A DNA stretch of 39,851 bases from DATEHQ01 sp035279525. GTDB lineage: Bacteria > Chloroflexota > Dormibacteria > Dormibacterales > Dormibacteraceae. The stretch covers positions 1 through 39,851 of the forward strand of contig DATEHQ010000060.1 in assembly GCA_035279525.1 (NCBI GenBank), read 5' to 3'. The position numbers were made by a program, and so were the translations under genes. This document shows positions 16,718 through 23,572 of this stretch, piece after piece (positions within the stretch are counted from its first letter, which is position 1; every line of letters starts with the position of its first letter). The notes under the pieces are model-generated. The model was given only the letters and a program-made list of their open reading frames with translations. It was not told where the DNA came from and did not search any database.

Positions 16718-18589
16718 ATGGCTGGAATCGCGTCCCGACTCGATCGGCGGCTGGCCGCCGGAATCGGTTCGGCGCTGGTCGTGGCGGCCGCGGCGGTGCT
16801 GGTGCCCGCGACCGCGACGGCATCCGCAACCGACCTCGGTCCGAATGTCTACATCTTCAATCCGAGCATGCCTCTGAGCCAGATCCAGGCCGCCGTCGAC
16901 GCAGTCTCGGGGCAGCAGGTCCACAACGAGTTCGGCACGCAGCGATACGCGCTGCTGTTCGAACCCGGTTCCTATGGGTCCAACACGCATCCCCTGGTCT
17001 TCCAGCTCGGGTATTACACGACGGTCGCCGGCCTTGGCCTCTCGCCCAACGACGTTGTGATCAACGGCGCGATCCAGGTGTTCAACAACCAGTGCTCGCC
17101 GTCGCTCTGCACGGGGCTGACCAATTTCTGGCGGTCGATGTCGAACCTCACGATCAACGTCACCCACGTGTCCCCGCACCCAAACTGGTCGCCGGCGCCG
17201 GTCGATCTTTACGGACCGGACTGCGCCAACTCGAACGAGATCTGGGCGGTCTCCCAGGCCGCTCCGATGCGCCGGGTCCAGATCAACGGCTTCACGACTT
17301 TGTGGGACTACTGCGGTCCGTTCGGATATGTCAGCGGCGGTTTCATCGCGGACTCGAAGCTGAACTTCGTGCTGAACTCGTCACAGCAGCAGTACGTGAC
17401 GAGGAACAGCAAGATCGACACGTGGAGCAACGCGGTGTGGAACCAGGTGTTCTCCGGGGTGGTCGGCGCACCGGCGCAGAGCTTCCCGAACCCGACCTAC
17501 ACGACCCTCGCCACCAGCCCTGTGACGCGCGAGGCTCCCTACTTTTACGTCGACGCCGGCGGGAGCTACAACGTGTTCGTGCCGTCGGTGCAGCACGGCA
17601 CGGCCGGGACGTCGTGGGCCAACAGCCAGAGTCCCGGCACGTCGATCTCCATCGACAAGTTCTTTGTCGCGCAGCCGTCCGATTCGGCCGCGACCATCAA
17701 TGCGGCTGTCCAGCGGGGTAAGAACCTGATCCTGACGCCGGGCATCTACCACCTCAACGAGAGCCTCGAGATCGACCGGCCCGACACGGTGGTGCTGGGT
17801 CTTGGCATGGCCACGCTCACCCCTGACAACGGCACGGCCGCGATGACGGTCGCCAACGCGAAGGGGATCCTGATCTCAGGCGTGCTCTTCGACGCGGGAC
17901 CTGTGAGCTCGCCCGCCCTGCTGATGCTCGGCACGGGGCACGCGCGCAGCGATAACGACGCGGCTGACCCTTCCGCCCTGACCGACGTGTTCTTCCGGGT
18001 CGGCGGAGCAGCGGCCGGCAAGACATCGACGGCGCTGGTCGTCAATACGAGCAATGCGATCCTCGACGACATATGGGCGTGGCGCGCGGACCACGGCAGC
18101 GGCGTCGGCTGGACCAGCAACACGGCGGACACCGGCGTCATCGTCAACGGCGACAACGTGACCGCATATGGCCTCTTCGTCGAGCACTTCCAGAAATACG
18201 AGGTCATCTGGAACGGGGACAACGGAACGGACGTCTTCTTCCAGAACGAGATGCCCTACGACGTGCCAAGCCAGGCGGCATGGATGGAGGCCCCGGGGGT
18301 CGATGGCTACGCGGCCTTCAAGGTCGCCGACGGCGTGTCCTCGTTCCACGGCTACGGCATGGGCAGCTACAGCTTCTTCAACCAGGGTCTCAACATTTAT
18401 GCGGACCACGCCTTCGAGATCTCTTCCAGCGCGTCGGCCGCCGGGGGTGTACACCTGCGCGACCTGCTCACGATCTTCCTTGACGTCGTTCACGGAAAGG
18501 GCGGCATCCTCCACGTGGTGAACGAGACCGGTGGGTCGTCGACCGCCGCCAACCCCGACACCCCCGTCACGGTCGTCAGCTACCCGTGA
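16718..18589 (+). CDS. Secreted two-part beta-helix protein, possible GH55-like glucanase
   Basis: A secreted 623-aa protein with a Sec signal at residues about 1-37 (helix GSALVVAAAAVLVPATA, cleavage near ASA-TD). Two parallel beta-helix (pectate-lyase-like) halves follow. The first, about 40-330, has QRYALLFEPGSYG, VAGLGLSPNDVVINGAIQVF and FWRSMSNLTINV. The second, about 345-610, has NLILTPGIYHLNESLEIDRP, VLGLGMATLTPDNGTAA and ILISGVLFDAG. This matches a group of actinobacterial proteins often labelled adenylyl cyclase or coagulation-factor-like. The paired helices recall GH55 beta-1,3-glucanases. The catalytic acid cannot be named with confidence from sequence alone. The ATG follows GAGGTGAAG. 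As last gene of the operon, it may release the oligosaccharides that the importer takes up. Confidence 0.75.
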   Translation: MAGIASRLDRRLAAGIGSALVVAAAAVLVPATATASATDLGPNVYIFNPSMPLSQIQAAVDAVSGQQVHNEFGTQRYALLFEPGSYGSNTHPLVFQLGYYTTVAGLGLSPNDVVINGAIQVFNNQCSPSLCTGLTNFWRSMSNLTINVTHVSPHPNWSPAPVDLYGPDCANSNEIWAVSQAAPMRRVQINGFTTLWDYCGPFGYVSGGFIADSKLNFVLNSSQQQYVTRNSKIDTWSNAVWNQVFSGVVGAPAQSFPNPTYTTLATSPVTREAPYFYVDAGGSYNVFVPSVQHGTAGTSWANSQSPGTSISIDKFFVAQPSDSAATINAAVQRGKNLILTPGIYHLNESLEIDRPDTVVLGLGMATLTPDNGTAAMTVANAKGILISGVLFDAGPVSSPALLMLGTGHARSDNDAADPSALTDVFFRVGGAAAGKTSTALVVNTSNAILDDIWAWRADHGSGVGWTSNTADTGVIVNGDNVTAYGLFVEHFQKYEVIWNGDNGTDVFFQNEMPYDVPSQAAWMEAPGVDGYAAFKVADGVSSFHGYGMGSYSFFNQGLNIYADHAFEISSSASAAGGVHLRDLLTIFLDVVHGKGGILHVVNETGGSSTAANPDTPVTVVSYP

Positions 18590-18611
18590 CCTCCGAGCTT
18601 TGACGGCTCCG

Positions 18612-18646
18612 CGCGGACGCGGCGATCAGTTTCGCCGCGTCCCGCG
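18612..18646 (+). terminator. Strong hairpin, probable end of the sugar operon
   Basis: A perfect 10-bp GC-rich stem GGACGCGGCG (18615-18624) and CGCCGCGTCC (18633-18642) with an 8-nt loop. It extends by three more pairs after a bulged C. It lies 23 nt after the beta-helix gene stop. There is no U-run, so it may be a factor-assisted terminator or a 3'-end stabiliser. Confidence 0.5.
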
Positions 18647-18668
18647 GTCTAAGCTCCAGAAGGGACAA

Positions 18669-19100
18669 GTGACGAGCACCTCAGCCCAGGAACACATCAA
18701 CCGCATCCCGGTGGGACGCAGGCCTACCGTCGCGGCGGCTCGGCGGACCGTGAGGGCCGCGGCGCCTGCGGCCCAAGAGATCCTCTGCATGCCCGAGCCA
18801 CCGCGCTCGAAGACCTACATGTGGAAGGTCCTGCGCTACGCCGTCGACGGGGCGAACGTGGTCGGCATCGGCACATTCGCCAACCACTCGGCGCTCTTTT
18901 TCTACCGCGGTCGCGAGCTCGACGATGGAAGCGGCCTGCTGGAGGGCGGCGGCAGGGAACAACGCTTCATCAAGCTCGTGGAGCCTGCCGACGCGCAGCG
19001 CCCCGAGGTCAGGCGGATCGTGGAGCGGGCGTTCGCGTTGGGCGGTGAGCAGCGGATAGCTCCACGGCGGCCCGCCGCGAGGACAGGCACTCGAAGCTGA
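18669..19100 (+). CDS. DUF1801 (YdhG-like) domain protein
   Basis: A 143-aa cytoplasmic protein. The sequence HINRIPVGRRPTVAAARRTV, followed by AAPAAQEI, is the start of the DUF1801/YdhG fold. In that fold a helix pair precedes a beta-sheet with aromatic residues (RYAVDGANVVGIGTFANHSA, LFFYRGRELDD). The GTG at 18669 has AGAAGGGA upstream and places the family start correctly. DUF1801 proteins are small proteins of unknown biochemical role related to frataxin-like folds. The family's usual DG..(V)L..F pattern is present but divergent. It stands alone between the sugar operon and the oligopeptidase, 40 bp before the latter, and may be co-transcribed with it. Confidence 0.65.
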   Translation: MTSTSAQEHINRIPVGRRPTVAAARRTVRAAAPAAQEILCMPEPPRSKTYMWKVLRYAVDGANVVGIGTFANHSALFFYRGRELDDGSGLLEGGGREQRFIKLVEPADAQRPEVRRIVERAFALGGEQRIAPRRPAARTGTRS

Positions 19101-19140
19101 GGCCCCGGCGCGTCGAGCCGGTGGGAGCTCCGCCCCTAGC

Positions 19141-21219
19141 ATGGACCAGGTGAAGCAGGTCCAGCCGAAGCCGCCGCTCGCGGCCAAGCGCCCGGTCCCA
19201 CTCGAGGCGCAGGGCGATCGGCGTGTCGACGACTACTACTGGCTGCGGGAGAAGGAGAACCCGGAGGTGATCGCGCACCTCGAGGCCGAGAACGCCTACA
19301 CGCACGCCGCCATGGCCGATGCCGCCGAGCTCGAGAGCACGCTCTATCGAGAGGTGGTCGGGCGGATCCAGGAGACCGACACGTCCGCCCCCGTCCTGTT
19401 CAGGGGCTGGTGGTACTACACGCGCACGGTCGAGGGCCTCGACTACGAGATCTACTGCCGCAGGCGAGGCTCGATGGCTGCGCCGGAGGAGGTCATGCTC
19501 GACGCCAACGAGCTCGCAAAGGGCCGAGCGTACTTCGAGCTCGGCTATGTCGAGCGGAGCCCGGACGACAGCCTGCTCGCGTATGCGGTCGACACCGACG
19601 GATCGGAGCACCACGAGCTTCGCTTTCGCGACCTGCGACGCGGGGCAGACCTCGACGACGTGATCTCCGGTGTTTACTACGGGTCCGCCTGGTCGGCCGA
19701 CAGCCGGACCTTCTTCTATGTCGTGCCGGACGCGGCGATGCGACCGTACCAGGTGTGGCGCCACCGCCTCGGCACGCCGCGCGAGGAGGACGCCCTCGTC
19801 CTTCAGGAAGACGAGGAGCGCTTCGAGCTGAACGTCGAGCTGACCAAGAGCGAGCGCTACATCGTCATCACGAGCGCGAGCCAGACCACCAGCGAATGTC
19901 ACCTCCTTCGCGCCGACGACCCCGCGGGCGAGCCGCGCCTCGTCGAGCCGCGGCGGGCAGGGGTGGAGTATTCGGTCGACCACCAGGAGAACCGCCTCCT
20001 CATCCTCACCAACGACGGCGCGCGCAACTTCAGGCTGATGGCCGCGCCGATCGATAGTCCCGGCCGGGCGTCCTGGACGGACGTGGTGCCCGAGCGGGCG
20101 GGTGTGCGGCTCAACGCGACCGACGTGCACAGGGAGCACGTCGTGCTGGGCCAGCGATCGAACGGGCTGGAGCGGCTCGAGGTGCTGGACGTCGCGTCCG
20201 GGGAGCTGCACGTCGTGGCGCAGCCGGATGACGCCTACACGACCTTCCCCGGCTCGCATCCCGGCTACGAAGGGTCGGTGATGAGGTTCTTCTACACGTC
20301 GCTCACCGCACCGTTCTCGGCGGTCGACTACGACATGACCACCCGCGTGCGCACGATAGTCAAGGAGCAGCCGGTCGGCGGCGGTTACCGGCGCGAGGAC
20401 TACGTGACCGAGCGCCAGTGGGCCACCGCGCCGGACGGAGTGCGCATACCAATCTCGCTCGTCTATCGCCGCGGCCTTCACAGGGACGGCTCGAACCCGG
20501 CGCTGCTCTACGGCTACGGCGCGTACGAGGCCTCGATCGACCCGATGTTCGATCCGGCGCGGCTCAGCCTGCTGGACCGCGGCTTCGTCTATGCCATCGC
20601 GCACGTCCGCGGCGGTGGTGAGATGGGGAGGGGGTGGTACGAGGACGGCAAGCTGCTGAGCAAGCGCAACACCTTCACCGATTTCATCGCCTGTGCCGAG
20701 CACCTGATCGGCCACGGATATACAGCCCCGGCGCGGCTCGCCATCCGCGGCCGCAGCGCCGGAGGCTTGTTGATCGGTGCAGTGCTCAACCTGCGTCCCG
20801 ACCTCTGCGGTGTGGCGGTGGCGCAGGTTCCCTTCGTGGATGCGCTGACGACGATGCTCGACGACAAGCTGCCGCTCACGGTCAACGAGTACGAGGAATG
20901 GGGCAACCCGAAGGAGCCCGACTACTACTGGTACATCAAGGGCTACTCGCCGTATGACAACGTGGAGGACGCCGCCTATCCCGCGATGCTGGTCAGCGGA
21001 GGCCTCAACGACCCGCGCGTCTCGTACTGGGAGCCGGCGAAATGGGTGGCCAGGCTGCGCGACCTCAACCGCGGGTCGCGCCCGGTGCTCCTCAAGACGC
21101 AGATGGGGGCGGGGCACATGGGACCGTCCGGGCGCTACGAGTCGTGGCGTGAGGAGGCGTTCGTGATGGCGTTCGTGGTGCGGCAGCTCGGTCTTGACTT
21201 GGGCCCGGAGGGCGGTTAG
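19141..21219 (+). CDS. S9 family oligopeptidase (oligopeptidase B / prolyl oligopeptidase type)
   Basis: A 692-aa serine peptidase that cleaves short peptides in the cytoplasm; no signal peptide is seen. An N-terminal segment (RVDDYYWLREKENPEVIAHL) and a beta-propeller (about 75-410) precede the alpha/beta-hydrolase domain. The catalytic triad is visible: Ser539 in RGRSAGGLLIGA, Asp624 in SGGLNDPRVSYWEPAKWVA and His659 in MGAGHMGPSGR. The conserved LLYGYGAYEASIDP and AHVRGGGEMGRGWYEDGKLL segments place it in the oligopeptidase B (PtrB) branch, which usually prefers basic residues. The length agrees with that group (about 680-720 aa). The ribosome site before the ATG is weak. Confidence 0.93.
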   Translation: MDQVKQVQPKPPLAAKRPVPLEAQGDRRVDDYYWLREKENPEVIAHLEAENAYTHAAMADAAELESTLYREVVGRIQETDTSAPVLFRGWWYYTRTVEGLDYEIYCRRRGSMAAPEEVMLDANELAKGRAYFELGYVERSPDDSLLAYAVDTDGSEHHELRFRDLRRGADLDDVISGVYYGSAWSADSRTFFYVVPDAAMRPYQVWRHRLGTPREEDALVLQEDEERFELNVELTKSERYIVITSASQTTSECHLLRADDPAGEPRLVEPRRAGVEYSVDHQENRLLILTNDGARNFRLMAAPIDSPGRASWTDVVPERAGVRLNATDVHREHVVLGQRSNGLERLEVLDVASGELHVVAQPDDAYTTFPGSHPGYEGSVMRFFYTSLTAPFSAVDYDMTTRVRTIVKEQPVGGGYRREDYVTERQWATAPDGVRIPISLVYRRGLHRDGSNPALLYGYGAYEASIDPMFDPARLSLLDRGFVYAIAHVRGGGEMGRGWYEDGKLLSKRNTFTDFIACAEHLIGHGYTAPARLAIRGRSAGGLLIGAVLNLRPDLCGVAVAQVPFVDALTTMLDDKLPLTVNEYEEWGNPKEPDYYWYIKGYSPYDNVEDAAYPAMLVSGGLNDPRVSYWEPAKWVARLRDLNRGSRPVLLKTQMGAGHMGPSGRYESWREEAFVMAFVVRQLGLDLGPEGG

Positions 21220-21222
21220 TCT
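21194..21222 (+). promoter_or_regulatory. Candidate promoter of the exporter leader RNA
   Basis: TTGACT (21194-21199) and TAGTCT (21217-21222) are separated by 17 bp and overlap the 3' end of the oligopeptidase gene. The -35 matches consensus in 5 of 6 positions; the -10 is weak. Transcription would begin near 21229, just before the first leader hairpin (TACACCC/GGGTGTA, 21234-21251). Confidence 0.45.
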
Positions 21223-21258
21223 AGGTCTTCAGCTACACCCATCCGGGTGTATCCATGC

Positions 21259-21348
21259 ATGAAGCAGGAGAGCGGATCGATGGCGGGCACCACACAGGCG
21301 AGCTTCCCCGACAGGGGCGAAGCCTGCCTGCTCCTGACCGCACATTGA
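21259..21348 (+). CDS. Possible 29-aa leader peptide of the attenuator
   Basis: An ATG at 21259 opens a 29-codon frame (begins MKQESGSMAGTTQASF, ends with three Leu and TAH) whose stop TGA is at 21346-21348, in the bulge of the antiterminator. A ribosome finishing this peptide would cover ACCGCAC (21337-21343) and block antitermination, while one halted earlier would permit it. The only ribosome-site candidate, GGGTG (21245-21249), is weak and lies in hairpin 1. A second ATG at 21255 opens another frame. The role is inferred from geometry only. Confidence 0.3.
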   Translation: MKQESGSMAGTTQASFPDRGEACLLLTAH

Positions 21349-21390
21349 CCCTGGTCCGGTAACCGAAACCTAGAAACAAGCAGCACCGAG

Positions 21391-21436
21391 AAAGGACCGT
21401 GCGGTCGTTGGGCACCGCCACGGTCCTTTTTCTTTT
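21391..21436 (+). terminator. Intrinsic terminator before the exporter genes
   Basis: A perfect 11-bp stem AAAGGACCGTG (21391-21401) and CACGGTCCTTT (21419-21429) is extended by CGGT/ACCG across one bulged C, with an 8-nt loop. It is followed by the run TTTTTCTTTT (21427-21436). It lies 28 nt before the ATPase start codon, so it must be bypassed for the exporter to be transcribed from upstream. Confidence 0.85.
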
Positions 21437-21464
21437 GCCGTCAGATCGCGAGTGAGGTTTTCAA

Positions 21465-22289
21465 ATGAGCTCGGCAGCCGTCGACATAAAAGGAATCAAG
21501 AAGTCATTTCGGCGCCGCGAGCGCGAGGCAGGCGCGCCGTTCTGGAAAAGAGCCGCGGCGAAGGACAAGGTCGCGCTGCACGAGCTGGACCTGACTGTCG
21601 AGGCGGGTGGCGTGACCGGCATCCTCGGGCCGAACGGCAGCGGCAAGTCGACGCTGATCCGCATCCTGGGGACGCTGCTCACGCCGGACGCGGGCCGCGC
21701 CGAGGTGTTCGGCTGGGACGTCGTCGCCGAGCCGCTCGCGGTGCGCCGGCACGTCAACCGTGTCTCGGTCGAGGCTGCTTTCTTCAAGGAGCTGAGCCCG
21801 TGGGAGAACATGCTGTACGCCGCGCGGCTCTACGGGGGCGGGGCGGAGGGGACGCGTGGGCGCGTCGTGGAGATCCTCGACAAGCTCGGCCTGCCCCTCG
21901 ACACCATCGACCAGCCGATGAAGCAGCTGTCGCGGGGCCAGCAGCAGAAGGTCGCCATCGCGCGCAGCTTCCTCACCGCGCCTTCGCTGCTGCTGATGGA
22001 CGAGCCCACGACCGGGCTGGACCCGCGTTCGAAGAAGGAGGTCCAGTCGCTGCTGCAGATGCTTCGATCGGAGCGCGAGGTCACCGTGCTGCTCTGCACT
22101 CACGACATGGATGAGGCGGCCGCCCTGTGCGACCGGGTTCTGATGATGGACGGCGGGCGCGTCCTGGCGGACGGCACACCCGACGAGCTGTGCCGGCGCT
22201 TCAACGCAGCGAGCCTCGAGGACGTGTTCATGCATCTCACCGGCAAGACGCTCGAGGAAGAGGACGAAGAGGAGGTGGCGGTCACATGA
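21465..22289 (+). CDS. ABC-2 type exporter ATPase
   Basis: The 274-aa ATPase of an export-type ABC transporter (DrrA/NodI/CcmA-like). It shows Walker A GPNGSGKST (55-63), a Q-loop region NRVSVEAAFFKELSPWENM, signature LSRGQQQK (from 155), Walker B LLLMDEPTTGLDPRS and switch CTHDMDEAAALCD. The end is very acidic (LEEEDEEEVAV). The C-terminal SLEDVFMHLTGKTL matches drug and polysaccharide exporters of this class. The start ATG at 21465 has GTGAGG about 8 nt upstream. The permease start overlaps its stop (ATGA). Expression is probably gated by the attenuator upstream. The substrate is unknown; antibiotic efflux would fit a translation-sensing leader, but this is inference. Confidence 0.93.
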   Translation: MSSAAVDIKGIKKSFRRREREAGAPFWKRAAAKDKVALHELDLTVEAGGVTGILGPNGSGKSTLIRILGTLLTPDAGRAEVFGWDVVAEPLAVRRHVNRVSVEAAFFKELSPWENMLYAARLYGGGAEGTRGRVVEILDKLGLPLDTIDQPMKQLSRGQQQKVAIARSFLTAPSLLLMDEPTTGLDPRSKKEVQSLLQMLRSEREVTVLLCTHDMDEAAALCDRVLMMDGGRVLADGTPDELCRRFNAASLEDVFMHLTGKTLEEEDEEEVAVT

Positions 22290-23122
22290 GCGCAACCGTC
22301 AGGCGAACCGAGCTCAACGCGCTGCTTGGCTTCACCGAGCGTCAGTTTCACGTGGTCAAGCGCTACTGGCTGTGGGAGGTCGTGTGGCTCTTCTACAGCC
22401 TGGTCAGCGTGCTTTCGATCGGCTTCCTCGCCTCGGGCCTGGGGTCGCTTGGCGTGCAGGGCGGATCGTTCGACCTTCGCAAAGCGCAGCTCTACCTTTT
22501 GATCGGGGCGCTGCTCTGGGGCTACCTGTCCCTGGTTTTCATGGAGGCCGCGTACGCCATCGCCTGGGAGCGGTGGGAGGGGACGATCGAGTACACGTTC
22601 ATGGCGCCGGTCCGGCGCGTCACCCACCTGATGGGCATCTGCCTCTTCGCCATCGGTTACGGGCTCCTGCGCACGCTCGCCGTCCTGCTCGCAGCGACGT
22701 TGATGTTCCACCTCGACTTCTCCAACGCCAACCTCCTGGGCGCGCTGGCGGTGCTCGCGGCCTCGACCCTGCCGCTCATCGGCCTGAGCATCCTCACGTC
22801 TGTGCTTCCCCTGCTCTCGCCGCAAAAGGGTGAGCAGATGTCGATCGCGCTCCAGGGCTTCCTGCTCCTGGTCTCCGGGGTGTACTACCCGCTCAGCGTG
22901 CTCCCGCTGCCGATGCAGCTCGCCGGCGCGGCAAGCCCGCTCACTTACGCCCTGTCCGGCATGCGGCGCAGCCTGCTCCAGGGCGCCGGCGCGGGTGACC
23001 AGTGGCCTGTCATCGGTGTCCTGGTGGGCATGGGACTGTTGCAGATCCCGGCCAGCATCCTGGTCTTCGGCTGGGCCGAAAACCGGGCCAAGAGGCTCGG
23101 GCTGCTGAAGCGAAGTGGGTAA
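22286..23122 (+). CDS. ABC-2 type exporter permease
   Basis: The 278-aa membrane partner of the preceding ATPase. About six transmembrane helices are visible, for example VVWLFYSLVSVLSIGFLASG, YGLLRTLAVLLAATLMF, LIGLSILTSVLPLL and FLLLVSGVYYPLSVLPLPM. The last contains the ABC-2 family signature, in which a hydrophobic helix ends with SGVYYP, followed by SPLTYALSGMRRSLL. The coupling region WERWEGTIEYTFMAPVRR lies between helices 2 and 3. The ATG at 22286 overlaps the ATPase stop by 4 nt, so the two are translationally coupled and form one exporter, presumably an ATPase dimer with two permeases. The substrate is unknown. Confidence 0.92.
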   Translation: MSATVRRTELNALLGFTERQFHVVKRYWLWEVVWLFYSLVSVLSIGFLASGLGSLGVQGGSFDLRKAQLYLLIGALLWGYLSLVFMEAAYAIAWERWEGTIEYTFMAPVRRVTHLMGICLFAIGYGLLRTLAVLLAATLMFHLDFSNANLLGALAVLAASTLPLIGLSILTSVLPLLSPQKGEQMSIALQGFLLLVSGVYYPLSVLPLPMQLAGAASPLTYALSGMRRSLLQGAGAGDQWPVIGVLVGMGLLQIPASILVFGWAENRAKRLGLLKRSG

Positions 23123-23143
23123 AGGAAGGTAAGCAACGGCTGC

Positions 23144-23164
23144 GTCCAAAAATTAGTTTTGGAC
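23144..23164. repeat. Inverted repeat downstream of the exporter operon
   Basis: A perfect 8-bp inverted repeat GTCCAAAA (23144-23151) and TTTTGGAC (23157-23164) around a 5-nt centre, 22 nt after the permease stop. It is AT-rich in a GC-rich genome. It lacks a U-run, so it may be a protein site or a weak transcript end. A second inverted repeat, CACAACAT (23227-23234) and ATGTTGTG (23276-23283), lies further on, just before the dcw promoter. Confidence 0.35.
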
Positions 23165-23292
23165 CAAACCGATGTTCGCCGATATCACCTTCCGGCGCCA
23201 CATATGGGGTCATGGCGTCGCCTAAACACAACATGATGTAGACGCCTCGAGCCGGCGGCGCTGAGGGGATGCTAGATGTTGTGGTAAAGGTA

Positions 23293-23321
23293 TTGACAGG
23301 CTTAAGGCTCGCCATTACTCT
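23293..23321 (+). promoter_or_regulatory. Promoter of the dcw operon
   Basis: A consensus -35 TTGACA (23293-23298), a 17-bp spacer and -10 TACTCT (23316-23321). The predicted start near 23328 is about 25 nt before the first open frame. This is the best sigma70-type promoter in the window and the only clear one upstream of mraZ. Confidence 0.7.
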
Positions 23322-23333
23322 CTGCGGCGAATC

Positions 23334-23363
23334 GCGGTGATCAGTGGGGAGAAGTGGTGAATC
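23334..23363 (+). promoter_or_regulatory. Candidate MraZ box: three 10-bp direct repeats
   Basis: Three consecutive 10-mers, GCGGTGATCA, GTGGGGAGAA and GTGGTGAATC, share an nGG(T/G)GA core with an exact 10-bp period. In Escherichia coli MraZ binds three TGGG-type repeats separated by 5 nt in the mraZ promoter. Here the repeats begin just after the predicted transcription start and overlap the first ribosome site, so bound MraZ could block the operon. Confidence 0.5.
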
Positions 23364-23572
23364 CTGATAACGTCGCAGCAAACGTCGTCCCCTACGTCCA
23401 GGTAAGGCACGCCATACACCTCCTCTACGCCACTTCTCCCCGCAGCCGCGATGGGTACATGAGCCACCGGTACGACAAGGACGGCAACCGGCTTCCGCTG
23501 GAGCTGCACGGCTGCGGATGCAGCCTCTGCGCCCGCCGGCAGCTGACCATTCGTAGCTTCTGGACCCTATGA
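23354..23572 (+). CDS. Small CxCxxC protein at the head of the dcw operon
   Basis: A 72-aa protein of unknown function. It starts with two GTG codons (23354 and 23357) after GGGGAGAA; the second has the better spacing. The N-terminal half is neutral (VVPYVQVRHAIHLLYA). The C-terminal half is basic and carries a compact cysteine group, LHGCGCSLCARRQLTIRSFW, which could bind zinc. The stop TGA is followed at once by the GTG of mraZ, and mraZ has no ribosome site of its own, so translation of this frame is probably needed to start mraZ. It is the first gene after the dcw promoter. I do not recognise a family; regulation of division or of MraZ is only a guess. Confidence 0.5.
   Translation: MVNPDNVAANVVPYVQVRHAIHLLYATSPRSRDGYMSHRYDKDGNRLPLELHGCGCSLCARRQLTIRSFWTL

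Larger units (their letters stand above)
21230..21436 (+). promoter_or_regulatory. Structured attenuator leader with mutually exclusive terminator and antiterminator
   Basis: Four structures can be drawn by hand. Hairpin 1 is TACACCC (21234-21240) with GGGTGTA (21245-21251). Hairpin 2 runs from CAGGAG (21265-21270) to CTCCTG (21331-21336), with inner AGGC/GCCT and GCTTC/GAAGC stems. The antiterminator pairs ACCGCAC (21337-21343) with GTGCGGT (21399-21405), and nested inside it GGTCC (21353-21357) with GGACC (21394-21398), leaving a 9-nt bulge. The terminator uses the same GGACCGTGCGGT strand. Forming the antiterminator therefore destroys the terminator. The next gene is an ABC-2 exporter ATPase. 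No known riboswitch consensus was recognised. The bulged antiterminator recalls T-box leaders, but the UGGN-ACCGCG sequence is absent. Confidence 0.65.

Noticed and set aside
21265..21336. Glycine riboswitch, because of GGAGAG at the start of the second hairpin
   Set aside because: The conserved CCGAAGG and CUCUCAGG segments are missing and the downstream gene is an exporter ATPase.
21391..21436. T-box riboswitch, because of the bulged antiterminator and GGGCACCGCC in the terminator loop region
   Set aside because: The ACCGC sequence lies in the 3' half of the terminator, not in the antiterminator bulge, UGGN is absent, and no stem I motifs or aminoacyl-tRNA synthetase or amino acid gene are seen.
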